Of a DNA stretch of 39,939 nucleotides, positions 19,693 to 27,123 are shown in pieces. The notes under the pieces are model-generated. The model did no database searches. It saw nothing but the letters and a program-made list of their open reading frames with translations, and had not been told where the DNA came from. The stretch is taken from the NCBI RefSeq assembly GCF_002086675.1, contig NZ_MVIF01000049.1:1-39939 (forward strand), written 5' to 3'. The position numbers and the translations under genes were made by a program. Numbering within the stretch: the first letter of the stretch is position 1; each line of letters begins with the position of its first letter. This DNA is from Mycobacterium persicum (GTDB lineage Bacteria > Actinomycetota > Actinomycetes > Mycobacteriales > Mycobacteriaceae).

Positions 19693-20977
19693 TGATGGGA
19701 ATTGTTGCTCAGTTCCGCAGCTTCAATCATCCCAGCCGCGTGCTGATGGTCAACCAGTTCGCGATCAATGTGGGCTTCTACATGCTGATGCCGTACTTGG
19801 CCGGCTATCTGGCGGGCCCGCTCGGGCTGGCGGCGTGGGCGGTGGGCCTGGTGCTGGGTGTGCGCAACTTCGCCCCCAGCAGGGCATGTTTTTCGTGGGA
19901 GGGACGCTGGCCGACCGGTTCGGCTACAAGCCGCTGATCGTGGCCGGATGTCTGGTGCGTACCGGCGGATTCGTGCTGCTGATGCTCGCACAGTCCTTGC
20001 CTATTGTGATAATCGCCTCGGCGGCAATGGGTTTCGCTGGTGCGCTGTTTAATCCGGCAGCGCGCGCCTACCTGGCGGCCGACGCCGAGGACCGCAGGAT
20101 CGAGGCGTTTGCGATGTTCAACGTCTTCTACCAATCGGGGATTCTGCTCGGCCCGCTGGTTGGACTGGCTTTGGTGGCAATGGACTTCCGGGTATCGGTG
20201 ATGGCCGCTGCGGTCGTTTTCGCGGCCCTCAGTGTCGCGCAGCTGTTGGCGTTACCCCCGGACAAAGCCGGCCGGGCCGCGGGCAGGGCACGGTATGCGG
20301 AGAGGAGCTCGGTCATCGAGGACTGGCGCGCCGTGTTGGGCAACCGATCGGTATTGTGGTTCGCCGCAGCCATGATCGGCGCATATGTGCTGGAATTCCA
20401 GATCAACCTCGCCCTTCCGCTGCATGCGTCGCGGCTGGCGCCGCACTCCCAAACCTCCTTGGTGGCAGTGCTATTCCTGATTTCCAGTTTTGTCACGGTG
20501 GCCGGCCAGCGCCACCTCACCCGCTGGTTCGGGGCGCGGTGGGAACCCGGGCGGAGCCTGCCCATCGGAGTCATGGCGCTGACGGGATCTTTCGTGCCCC
20601 TTGCGGTCGTTCCCAACGAGCAACGGTTCGGTACTGCCGCCGCGGTGCTGGCGCTGTTGCTGTCGGCGAGTCTGCTCGCGCTTGCCGCGGCGGTGGTGTT
20701 CCCCTTCGAACTGGACAGGGTGGTCTCGTTATCCGGAGACCGGCTGGTGGCCACCCACTACGGCTTTTACAAGACCGTTGTCGGAATCGGTCTGCTCATC
20801 GGCAACCTGGTGATCGGGGTGCTGCTGAGCGCGGCACACCGCTTTAACGTCGACGAATTTGCCTGGGGGGCATTGATTCTCGTGGGGTTAGTTGCGGTGG
20901 CGGGCCTGTCTCGGCATGGCAGGCACACCGCACCAGCGAGCGGGCCGGGGCGGGCCGTGGGAGTCGCGGCCGGGTGA
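19692..20977 (+). pseudogene. MFS transporter with a frameshift near 19873-19877
   Basis: Two overlapping frames together encode one MFS protein of ~428 residues. Frame one starts MMGIVAQFRSFNHPSRVLMV at 19692 (overlapping the previous stop) and is MFS-like to GLVLGVRNFA. The second frame continues QQGMFFVGGTLADRFGYKPL, the loop 2-3 signature, and runs to 20977 with the remaining transmembrane helices. The break is at a C5 run (19873-19877). Two extra C or one missing C would produce it. Family homologues read R-N-x-(S/A)-QQG, which favours an ancestral C3. It may be a true inactivating mutation, an assembly error, or a slippage site. Third gene of the prpF operon. Confidence 0.8.
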
Positions 20978-21035
20978 TCGCCCGCGGCCTTCGTGTCAGC
21001 GCTGTGGGCGAGTATCCAGACCGCTCCAGGCGATC

Positions 21036-21088
21036 TTGACACCAAGTTATCAGCTGATAACCTCAGGTGGAGGTTATCGGCTGATAAC
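21036..21088 (+). promoter_or_regulatory. Promoter P3 (PPE unit) with paired palindromes
   Basis: -35 TTGACA (21036-21041), 16-bp spacer, -10 TAACCT (21058-21063). The perfect 16-bp palindrome GTTATCAGCTGATAAC (21046-21061) fills the spacer and enters the -10. The second site, GTTATCGGCTGATAAC (21073-21088), starts 27 bp downstream of the first. This is the best match to the consensus in the window. Confidence 0.82.
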
Positions 21089-21127
21089 TCTCCACCGCCT
21101 TCTGTGCTGACTCAAGGAGCAACCTCC

Positions 21128-21253
21128 ATGTCCTCGATGAATCTTGACGCCGAAAAGCCCTGTACTGATTGGCCATTGGCTATGCGGGTGCGGCTGAATG
21201 GAATCCGACCGGTGACGGCGCCACGGCGCCTTGTCGAAGCTGTTGGCGGTTAG
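21128..21253 (+). CDS. 41-residue ORF upstream of PPE gene
   Basis: Frame MSSMNLDAEKPCTDWPLAMR..., ending ...RRLVEAVGG. It has a proper ribosome site AAGGAG with 8-bp spacing, and its TAG lies 2 bp before the PPE start. First ORF after promoter P3, so probably translated. No family recognised. The position is where a PE gene normally precedes a PPE gene, and an alternative frame contains GYAGAAEWN, faintly like the end of a PE domain, so it may be a heavily decayed PE gene. Confidence 0.45.
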   Translation: MSSMNLDAEKPCTDWPLAMRVRLNGIRPVTAPRRLVEAVGG

Positions 21254-21255
21254 CC

Positions 21256-22389
21256 ATGCTGGATTTCGCAGCATTGCCGCCGGAGATCAATTCGGGTCGG
21301 ATGTACGCCGGCGGCGGCTCGGGGTCGTTGCGGGCCGCGGCCGCGGCGTGGGAGGTGCTGGCCGCCGACTTGTACGCGACGGCGGTCGAGTACCTGTCGG
21401 TGGTGTCGGGACTGACCGAGGGACCGTGGCGGGGGTCCGTATCGGCGTCCATGGCTGCGGCGGCGGCGCCGTATGTGTCCTGGCTTGCCACCAGCGCGTC
21501 CCAGGCACAGCACGCGGCGAGCCAGGCCAGGGCGGCCGCGCACGCCTATGAAATGGCGTTTCAGATGACCGTTCCGCCGGCGGAGGTGGCGGCCAACAGG
21601 ACGGTGTTGTCCTCGCTCGTCGCGACCAATGCGCTGGGTCAAAACACCACGGCGATCGCGACCACCGAGGCGCAGTACGCCGAAATGTGGGCTCAGGACG
21701 CTGCCGCGATGTACGCGTATGCGGCCGCCTCCGCGGCCGCATCCCGGGTGGCGCCCTTCGCCGACCCGCCGCCGACCACCAACGAAGCGGGATTGACCGC
21801 CCAGGCCGCTGCGGTGGCCAGGGCCGCCGAGTCGGACGCGCAGCTGACCATGCTGTCGCAACTGCTGTCCCGGGTGCCCCAGGCCCTGCAGGAACTCGCA
21901 TCACCGATGTTGTCCATGGACCCACCGGATTGGCTGGACTTCATATTTGTCACCGCTGCGCCGCTGATCCTGAGCTCGGTCAGTTCATGTTTGGGGCTGA
22001 CCCAGTCGCTGGCGTCGCTCTCGCTGGTGGCGGGGTCGGCGGCGCAGGTCGCCACCGGCGACGCGGCGTCGTTGGGTTCGGCGCTGGCGGGTGGGATTGG
22101 TTCGGTGGCCGGTATGTCGTCGGCCGGTGCGGCGATGCCGGCGAGTTTGGGCGGAGCGGGATCGATCGGCGGGTTGTCGGTGCCGGCAAGCTGGGCCGCG
22201 CTTCCCGCGGCCGGCTCTGCCGCCGCGGCGCTCCCGACCAGCTGGGGCGTGGTGCCCGAAAGCGCGCCAGGCGCGCCGGGGATGCCCGGTGTTCCGATTG
22301 CCGGGACATCCGGGCAGAGCATAGGCGGTGCGGTACCGCGATACGGCTTTCGTCCCATGGTCGTGCCACGTCCGCCGGCGGCCGGATAG
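21256..22389 (+). CDS. PPE family protein, SVP subfamily
   Basis: A 377-residue PPE protein. It starts MLDFAALPPEINSGRMYAGG, with the Pro-Pro-Glu at 8-10. The ~180-residue helical PPE domain follows, including the WxG-type turn in GPWRGSVSASMAAAA, then TTEAQYAEMWAQDAAAMYAY. The SVP signature GGLSVPASW is at ~305-313 and the tail ends RPPAAG. PPE-SVP proteins are secreted by type VII systems (mostly ESX-5), normally as a heterodimer with a PE protein. No intact PE partner is encoded beside it. It is controlled by P3 and is convergent with the CDF exporter (6-bp gap). Confidence 0.9.
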   Translation: MLDFAALPPEINSGRMYAGGGSGSLRAAAAAWEVLAADLYATAVEYLSVVSGLTEGPWRGSVSASMAAAAAPYVSWLATSASQAQHAASQARAAAHAYEMAFQMTVPPAEVAANRTVLSSLVATNALGQNTTAIATTEAQYAEMWAQDAAAMYAYAAASAAASRVAPFADPPPTTNEAGLTAQAAAVARAAESDAQLTMLSQLLSRVPQALQELASPMLSMDPPDWLDFIFVTAAPLILSSVSSCLGLTQSLASLSLVAGSAAQVATGDAASLGSALAGGIGSVAGMSSAGAAMPASLGGAGSIGGLSVPASWAALPAAGSAAAALPTSWGVVPESAPGAPGMPGVPIAGTSGQSIGGAVPRYGFRPMVVPRPPAAG

Positions 22390-22395
22390 CGCACT

Positions 22396-23466
22396 TCACG
22401 CGGACGAGCGCCCAGGCGGGCAGGCGCTGTTGCCGTTTGGGTGATCGGCGGGGTACGCGTGGATCAGCGCCGTGGTGAGTTTGGGGACGGCGTGGACGAG
22501 ATCGTGTTCGGCGTCGTGGGCAATGCGGTGTGCCGCAGCCAGGCTCAGGGTTGGCTCGATGTCGAGTTCGGCGTCGACGTGCAAGCGGTGGCCGATCCAG
22601 CGCATCCGTAGGCTGCGAACTGCTCGAACCCCGGGCAGTGCGGCCAGGGCGGTTTCGGCAGTGTCGATGAGGGCCGGGTCCACGCCGTCCAGCAGGCGGT
22701 GGAAAACGTCGCGCACCGCGGTGCGCAGCACAGCCAGAATGACCACGGTGATCACCAGACCGATGATCGGGTCGGCCAGCGGGAAGCCCAGGGCGGCAGC
22801 GCCGGCGGCAAAAAGCACGGCCAGGGAAGTGAATCCGTCGGTACGGGCGTGCAGGCCGTCGGCAACCAAGGCGGCTGAGCCGATGCGTCGGCCGACGCCG
22901 ATCCGGTACAGCGCGACCCATTCGTTGCCGACGAATCCCATTAGACCGGCCAGGGCAAGCCAGCCGACGTTTTCGACGGGCCGGGGGTGGATGAGCCGCA
23001 CGACGGCCTCGTAGCCGGCGATGACCGCCGACATCGTGATCATCGCTACCACGAATAGGCCAGCCAGATCCTCGACACGGCCGAAGCCGTAGGTGTAGCG
23101 GCGGGTGGCAGCCTTGGTGCTCAACGCGAATGCGATCCATAGGGGCACCGCGGTGAGCGCGTCGGAGAAGTTGTGGACGGTGTCGGCTGCCAGGGCAATC
23201 GACCCGGAGATGAGCACGACGGCAACCTGGGCGAGCGCGGTGATTCCCAGCACCAACAGGCTGATCTTGACCGCACGGATCCCGGCCGCACTGGCTTCCA
23301 GCGCATTGTCGATGCTGTCGGCGGCGTCGTGAGAGTGCGGGGCGAAGATCTCTCTGACCACGGCTCGCCACCCTTTGCGATGGTCGTGGCCGTGGTGGTT
23401 GTCCGAGTGATTGTGACCATAAGTGGCCGCGCCGCTGAAGGTTTCGGTGTGATGGTCGCTCATTTC
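22396..23466 (-). CDS. Cation diffusion facilitator (CDF) metal exporter
   Basis: A 356-residue CDF transporter. A His-rich N-terminus (GHNHSDNHHGHDH, 16-28) precedes six transmembrane helices. The metal site is visible as HNFSD in helix 2 (ADTVHNFSDALTA) and HARTD in helix 5 (DGLHARTDGFTSLA). The C-terminal domain has the usual LPGVRAVRSLRMRWIGHRLH fold and ends His-poor. Such proteins export Zn2+, Co2+ or related ions against protons. The start MSDHHTET is chosen because residues upstream are not family-like; AAAGG lies upstream. Three stacked inverted repeats sit 115-190 bp before the start. It is not preceded by the island palindrome. Confidence 0.9.
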   Translation of the reverse strand, partial: EMSDHHTETFSGAATYGHNHSDNHHGHDHRKGWRAVVREIFAPHSHDAADSIDNALEASAAGIRAVKISLLVLGITALAQVAVVLISGSIALAADTVHNFSDALTAVPLWIAFALSTKAATRRYTYGFGRVEDLAGLFVVAMITMSAVIAGYEAVVRLIHPRPVENVGWLALAGLMGFVGNEWVALYRIGVGRRIGSAALVADGLHARTDGFTSLAVLFAAGAAALGFPLADPIIGLVITVVILAVLRTAVRDVFHRLLDGVDPALIDTAETALAALPGVRAVRSLRMRWIGHRLHVDAELDIEPTLSLAAAHRIAHDAEHDLVHAVPKLTTALIHAYPADHPNGNSACPPGRSSA

Positions 23467-23580
23467 CGACGTGCCTTTCGCTGCGGAAGGTCGGCGGTGA
23501 TGCCCCGACCGGCGCGGGCCGGCCCGCCCGCTCGGCGAACTGGTTGACCAACGACTCGTCGTCGCCCACACTCCGGAACC

Positions 23581-23654
23581 TCACGCGACACGCGTGAAGC
23601 CCACATACCTGCGTTCATGCGCAGATACTAAACCATGGCACCAGGTGGTGCCAT
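23581..23654. promoter_or_regulatory. Three stacked inverted repeats upstream of the CDF gene
   Basis: TCACGCG-ACA-CGCGTGA (23581-23597) has perfect 7-bp arms. TACCTGCG-N6-CGCAGATA (23606-23627) has 8-bp arms with one mismatch. ATGGCACCAGGTGGTGCCAT (23635-23654) has perfect 9-bp arms around GG. They lie between the glycosyltransferase stop and the CDF start. They are likely metal-sensor operators for the exporter; the last could instead be part of a terminator for the glycosyltransferase. No metal-sensor gene is adjacent. Confidence 0.5.
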
Positions 23655-23677
23655 CGCTTATCTCGTCATGCCAGCGT

Positions 23678-24565
23678 TCAGACTGCCGCCCAGACCCGCC
23701 GAGCCCGCAGCCCAGCGGCGATGGTGAACCGGCCGCGCAGCCTTGAAAACGTGAACCGATTGTTCTCGGCGTCATAAAAGAACCGCAGTGTTCGGACCGG
23801 GAAATATCCGAGCATGAGAACGGTAATCGTGATACGCGCCGAGCGGCTCTTGACACCGTGCGCCTTTGTGGTCCTGGTATAGCGCGTGGCATATCGGAAA
23901 AAGTCGAGCGGTGAGCATTCCACCCGGCGGCCAGACGCGCCCGCCACCATCGTGGATTCGTACGCGATCTCGAAATTGTTCTTGAAAAGCGTCAGCGCAA
24001 GATCGATGTCTTCGTGCAGTCGGTCTTCCAGGTCCAGCCGCGTGAGATGACGCACCGCCTGCCACGCCGAGGTCCGGATTGCCATGTTGGCGCCCAAGAG
24101 GAACCGTTGATCGGTTGCCGTGCGATGCAGCTTGCGGCGGACCAGGTGGTCGATCCTGAATATCAGCCAACGCAGTGGAATGTCGTAGTAATGGACCGGG
24201 CCGGTGGCCGCATCGACGGCGGAGTCTTGAAAACACCGGCGAATCGTCTCGACCCAGTCTCTGTCGACGATGGAATCGGCGTCAATCCGGCCGATGATCT
24301 GACTGCGCGCATGGTCGAACCCACAGTTTCGCGTCGGCGCGATACCTAGATGCTCAGTTTGGTTGACCAGCTGTATATCGATATGGGGGTTCGCTTCTTG
24401 ATACCGGCGCACGATCGATACGGTGTTGTCACTCGACTTGTTGTTGACAACGATTATCTCGTCCGGTGCCGATGTTTGGTCCAGGCATGCCTCAAGACAT
24501 TTGCCGATAAAGCGTTCTTCATTATGCGCGGGGACAACGATTGCCACGGACGGCCGCTCAGACAT
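23678..24565 (-). CDS. Glycosyltransferase family 2
   Basis: A 295-residue GT-A fold glycosyltransferase. It opens MSERPSVAIVVPAHNEERFI, the GT2 nucleotide-binding start, with DEIIVVNNKSSDNT at ~35-48, the metal-binding DAD at 95-97 (GRIDADSIV), and LHEDIDLAL as a catalytic-region acidic motif. A hydrophobic segment near the C-terminus (ITVLMLGYFPVRTL) suggests membrane attachment. The sugar donor and acceptor are unknown; a cell-envelope glycan or lipid is likely. The start at 24565 has GAGG 8 bp upstream; ATG 24571 is too close to it. It is driven by promoter P4 and so belongs to the palindrome regulon. Confidence 0.85.
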   Translation of the reverse strand: MSERPSVAIVVPAHNEERFIGKCLEACLDQTSAPDEIIVVNNKSSDNTVSIVRRYQEANPHIDIQLVNQTEHLGIAPTRNCGFDHARSQIIGRIDADSIVDRDWVETIRRCFQDSAVDAATGPVHYYDIPLRWLIFRIDHLVRRKLHRTATDQRFLLGANMAIRTSAWQAVRHLTRLDLEDRLHEDIDLALTLFKNNFEIAYESTMVAGASGRRVECSPLDFFRYATRYTRTTKAHGVKSRSARITITVLMLGYFPVRTLRFFYDAENNRFTFSRLRGRFTIAAGLRARRVWAAV

Positions 24566-24710
24566 CGCCATGACCTCGCTAGATCGCAATGTCGCGCCGA
24601 GCCGGTCTGATGCCAAAAGCAGCAGCGGTACAACAAACCTCGGCTAATGAATTGGCGTTCGACATACGCCTGTCCCGCGGGTCGTCAAAAAGGACTTTGA
24701 GCCCACATCG

Positions 24711-24765
24711 GTTATCGGCCGATAGCAACACCAGTCGATGATATCAGTTGATAACTGGCCGCCAA
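24711..24765 (-). promoter_or_regulatory. Promoter P4 (glycosyltransferase) with paired palindromes
   Basis: Read leftward: -35 TTGGCG (24760-24765), 16-bp spacer, -10 TATCAT (24738-24743). Palindrome GATATCAGTTGATAAC (24740-24755) lies in the spacer and -10. The second palindrome, GTTATCGGCCGATAGC (24711-24726), is 29 bp downstream. Same layout as P1 and P3, with a weaker -35. The glycosyltransferase start is ~150 bp further on. Confidence 0.75.
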
Positions 24766-24869
24766 AGGCCGGTTTGCCAACCGGCCCGCAACCTCGCCTG
24801 GATGGCAGCCTCTGGCCACCCGCGAGCACCGAGCGAGGGCCACGGTCGCCAATATCCGATCAACAACCC

Positions 24870-24915
24870 TTGACGCACCAGGTATCGCCCGATAACCTCG
24901 GTATCAGTCGATAAC
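24870..24915 (+). promoter_or_regulatory. Promoter P5 (PE remnant-PPE unit) with paired palindromes
   Basis: -35 TTGACG (24870-24875), 17-bp spacer, -10 TAACCT (24893-24898). Palindromes GGTATCGCCCGATAAC (24881-24896) and GGTATCAGTCGATAAC (24900-24915) are spaced 19 bp. It is divergent from P4. The first ORF begins ~180 bp downstream, so the leader is long; nothing else is recognised in that stretch. Confidence 0.75.
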
Positions 24916-25094
24916 CGATGGCCGGCGCCGGCGTCGGAACATCAACCACGACACGTCGCAGCGGTTATCGGCATGCTCCGTCACGCCAACGCAGCCGGCG
25001 ACGGAGCTCCCGCGGGCTTTCAGACCACTTGATTGGCAACAACTTTGATCACCCGTGCGATTGTTCGGGCTTCGCGGAACTGAGGAGGAAGCGG

Positions 25095-25259
25095 ATGTTC
25101 GTTGCGGCGCAACCGGCAATGCCGCCGACGTCGACGAAGCGTTCACGCGGTGGGCCCGGCGCGGCGCGATATCGGGTGGTCAGTGCTTTGGCCGCCTTCG
25201 GGACCGGCTCCGGTTCGTACGCCGCCGCTGCGGCCGCCGGCGCGATGACAGCCCGCTAA
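25095..25259 (+). pseudogene. Shortened, decayed PE-like ORF before PPE gene
   Basis: A 54-residue ORF with an excellent ribosome site (AGGAGG, 6-bp spacing). MFVAAQPAMPP resembles the PE start (MSFVTTQPEAL). YRVVSALAA resembles the conserved YQAVSAQAA. GTGSGSYAAAAAAGA resembles the PE domain end (SGSYAATEAANA). The middle ~45 residues, including the first PE helix, are missing or replaced by an Arg/Gly-rich stretch. It occupies the PE position of a PE-PPE pair, 29 bp before the PPE start. It is probably a deleted PE gene that is still translated. Confidence 0.5.
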
Positions 25260-25288
25260 ATCAGCCGAGCTGGGACGAGGGCACACAC

Positions 25289-26440
25289 ATGATGGATTTC
25301 GGAGCACTACCACCGGAGATCAACTCCGCCAGAATGTACGTCGGTCCGGGTGCCGGCTCGCTGCTGGCCGCGGCGGCGGCGTGGGAGTGTCTGGCGGCTG
25401 ATCTGTACTCGCTGGCCGCGTCATACGAGTCGGTGATCTCGGGGCTGACGGTGGGTTCCTGGCTGGGTCCGGCGTCGGTGTTGATGGCGGCCGCGGCGGC
25501 GCCGTATGTCGCGTGGATGAGCGCTACCGCGACCCAGGCCGAGCAGGCCGGCATCCAAGCCATGGCGGCGGTGACCGCGTTCAATGCCGTGTTTTCGATG
25601 ACGGTGCCGCCACCGGTTGTCGCGGAGAACCGGGCCATGCTCATGACACTGGTCGCCACCGATATCTTCGGGCAGAACGCCGCGGCGATCGCGGCGACCG
25701 AAGCGCAGTACGCGGAAATGTGGGCCCGCGACGCCGCCGCGATGTATGGCTATGCGGCTGCCTCGGCGGCCGCATCGACGTTGACGCCGTTCGAGGAGGC
25801 CCCGGAAACCACCCGCACCGATGGGCTGGCCCGGCAGCTCGCACTGGTCGGGCAGGTCGAAGCCGCCGCCATCAGGCAGCTGATGTCCGTGGTGCCGCGG
25901 GCGCTACGAATGCTCAGCGAGCCGGCACCGTGGAACTGGCTGGTGGAACTGTGGAGGGAGATCTCGCCGCACCTGGGCACCTTCAGAGACATCGTGTCAA
26001 TTGGGCAGAACTGCGTTTCGGTGACCAACAACACGCTTGCCATGACCCAGATGGGCGCCGCGATGTCCAGGGTGGTGCCCGCCGCGATCAGCGAGGCTGC
26101 CGGCGCCGCGGCCAAGGCGATTGCGGGCGGGACGACAGCGGTGGGGTCGGCTTCCGGCGGGCTGGCCGGTTCGGGGTTGGCGGCCGGGTTGGGCCGGGCC
26201 GCTTCGGTGGGCTCGTTATCGGTACCGCAAAGCTGGGCCGCGACCAATCATGCGATCAACCCGGCTGTGCGGGCGCTGCCCGCCACCAGCCTGGGCAGCG
26301 CTGCGCAAGGCGCGCCGGGACACATGCTGGGCGGGCTACCGCTCGGGCCGACACCCTCCGGCGGTGGCAGCGGTGTCAACAGCGCGTTGCGGATCCCGCC
26401 GCGCGCCTATGTCATGCCCCGAATCCCAGCGGCGGGCTAG
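25289..26440 (+). CDS. PPE family protein, SVP subfamily
   Basis: A 383-residue PPE protein beginning MMDFGALPPEINSARMYVGP. It has the PPE helical domain (AATEAQYAEMWARDAAAMYG) and the SVP signature VGSLSVPQSW at ~308-317, and ends MPRIPAAG. It is a clear paralogue of the PPE at 21.26 kb, with the same length class and domain order. ATG 25289 has GAGGG 7 bp upstream; ATG 25292 is also possible. Type VII-secreted, expected to need a PE partner; only a degraded PE-like ORF precedes it. Part of the palindrome regulon through P5. Confidence 0.9.
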   Translation: MMDFGALPPEINSARMYVGPGAGSLLAAAAAWECLAADLYSLAASYESVISGLTVGSWLGPASVLMAAAAAPYVAWMSATATQAEQAGIQAMAAVTAFNAVFSMTVPPPVVAENRAMLMTLVATDIFGQNAAAIAATEAQYAEMWARDAAAMYGYAAASAAASTLTPFEEAPETTRTDGLARQLALVGQVEAAAIRQLMSVVPRALRMLSEPAPWNWLVELWREISPHLGTFRDIVSIGQNCVSVTNNTLAMTQMGAAMSRVVPAAISEAAGAAAKAIAGGTTAVGSASGGLAGSGLAAGLGRAASVGSLSVPQSWAATNHAINPAVRALPATSLGSAAQGAPGHMLGGLPLGPTPSGGGSGVNSALRIPPRAYVMPRIPAAG

Positions 26441-26463
26441 CACTGCGGGTTCGGGGTGCCGAT

Positions 26464-26957
26464 TTCTGCCCACCCGTTACCGACACATTCGTTGCGCCCC
26501 TTGGCTCGTCGCTGATAGGCGGGCATATTGTCAACCGGCTAAGCCTGGGTCCGCGTGATTGCTTGGACCAGGACTCTGGGTAGCGCGGTGGCTAGATGCG
26601 AAGTCGCACCATCGACATCTTTCATACCGATGTCAGGCCGAGCAGGTAACCGGTTTGCCCGCCAACCAGCCACACGCTTAGGCGCACAACAGATCCGTCA
26701 CTGAAAGCGGTTGTGGGACTGCGGCCCCGATATGGGGAACTGATCACGCCGAGTGTGCGCTCACGGCGCCGACAGTGCCGTCAAGGCGGTCGATCATAGA
26801 TTTTCCCGCCCTACGCACACAGCCAAAGCCGTCATTGCACACCCGATACAGCGGCATGACGCCAAATTCGGTGAGGACGCGATATCCCCCGAACGCCCGC
26901 CATCACAAGCGATTTGAGCGAAGGAGCGGTATCGGCGTGCCAATCACACAGCCAACG
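26464..26957 (-). repeat. Dispersed intergenic repeat, copy B (inverted)
   Basis: Reverse-orientation copy of the element at 14663-15024. Read leftward it has TTGGCT.TGT..T.GGCACGCC, the CACGCCGATACCGC block, the hairpin AGGGCGG/CCGCCTT (26783-26812), 20-bp GGCGCC units (about 26737-26780), CGCAGTCCCAC, and the right end AGCGACGAGCCAAGGGGCGC (about 26495-26515). About 130 bp longer than A, with two right-end-like segments ~210 bp apart. It fills the gap between the second PPE gene and the CopD-CtaG gene; no credible ORF is present. Confidence 0.72.
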
Positions 26958-27123
26958 TGGGCATGGGCATCATCGAAGGCTGGGCGCGAATCATCGCTGA
27001 CCAGCCGCATGAGACGGGCAAACCCAACACCGCAAACCCGCGGATACCGGGGTGGCCGATGCGACGAGTCCGAAATGAATCCGACTGCTGCTCAGCAGCT
27101 CCGGCCCCAGGATCCGGCCCGCA

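Noticed and set aside
14479..27123. Transposase, integrase or tRNA-type attachment site for the island
   Set aside because: None was found on either strand. The only border signals are the inverted repeats A and B.
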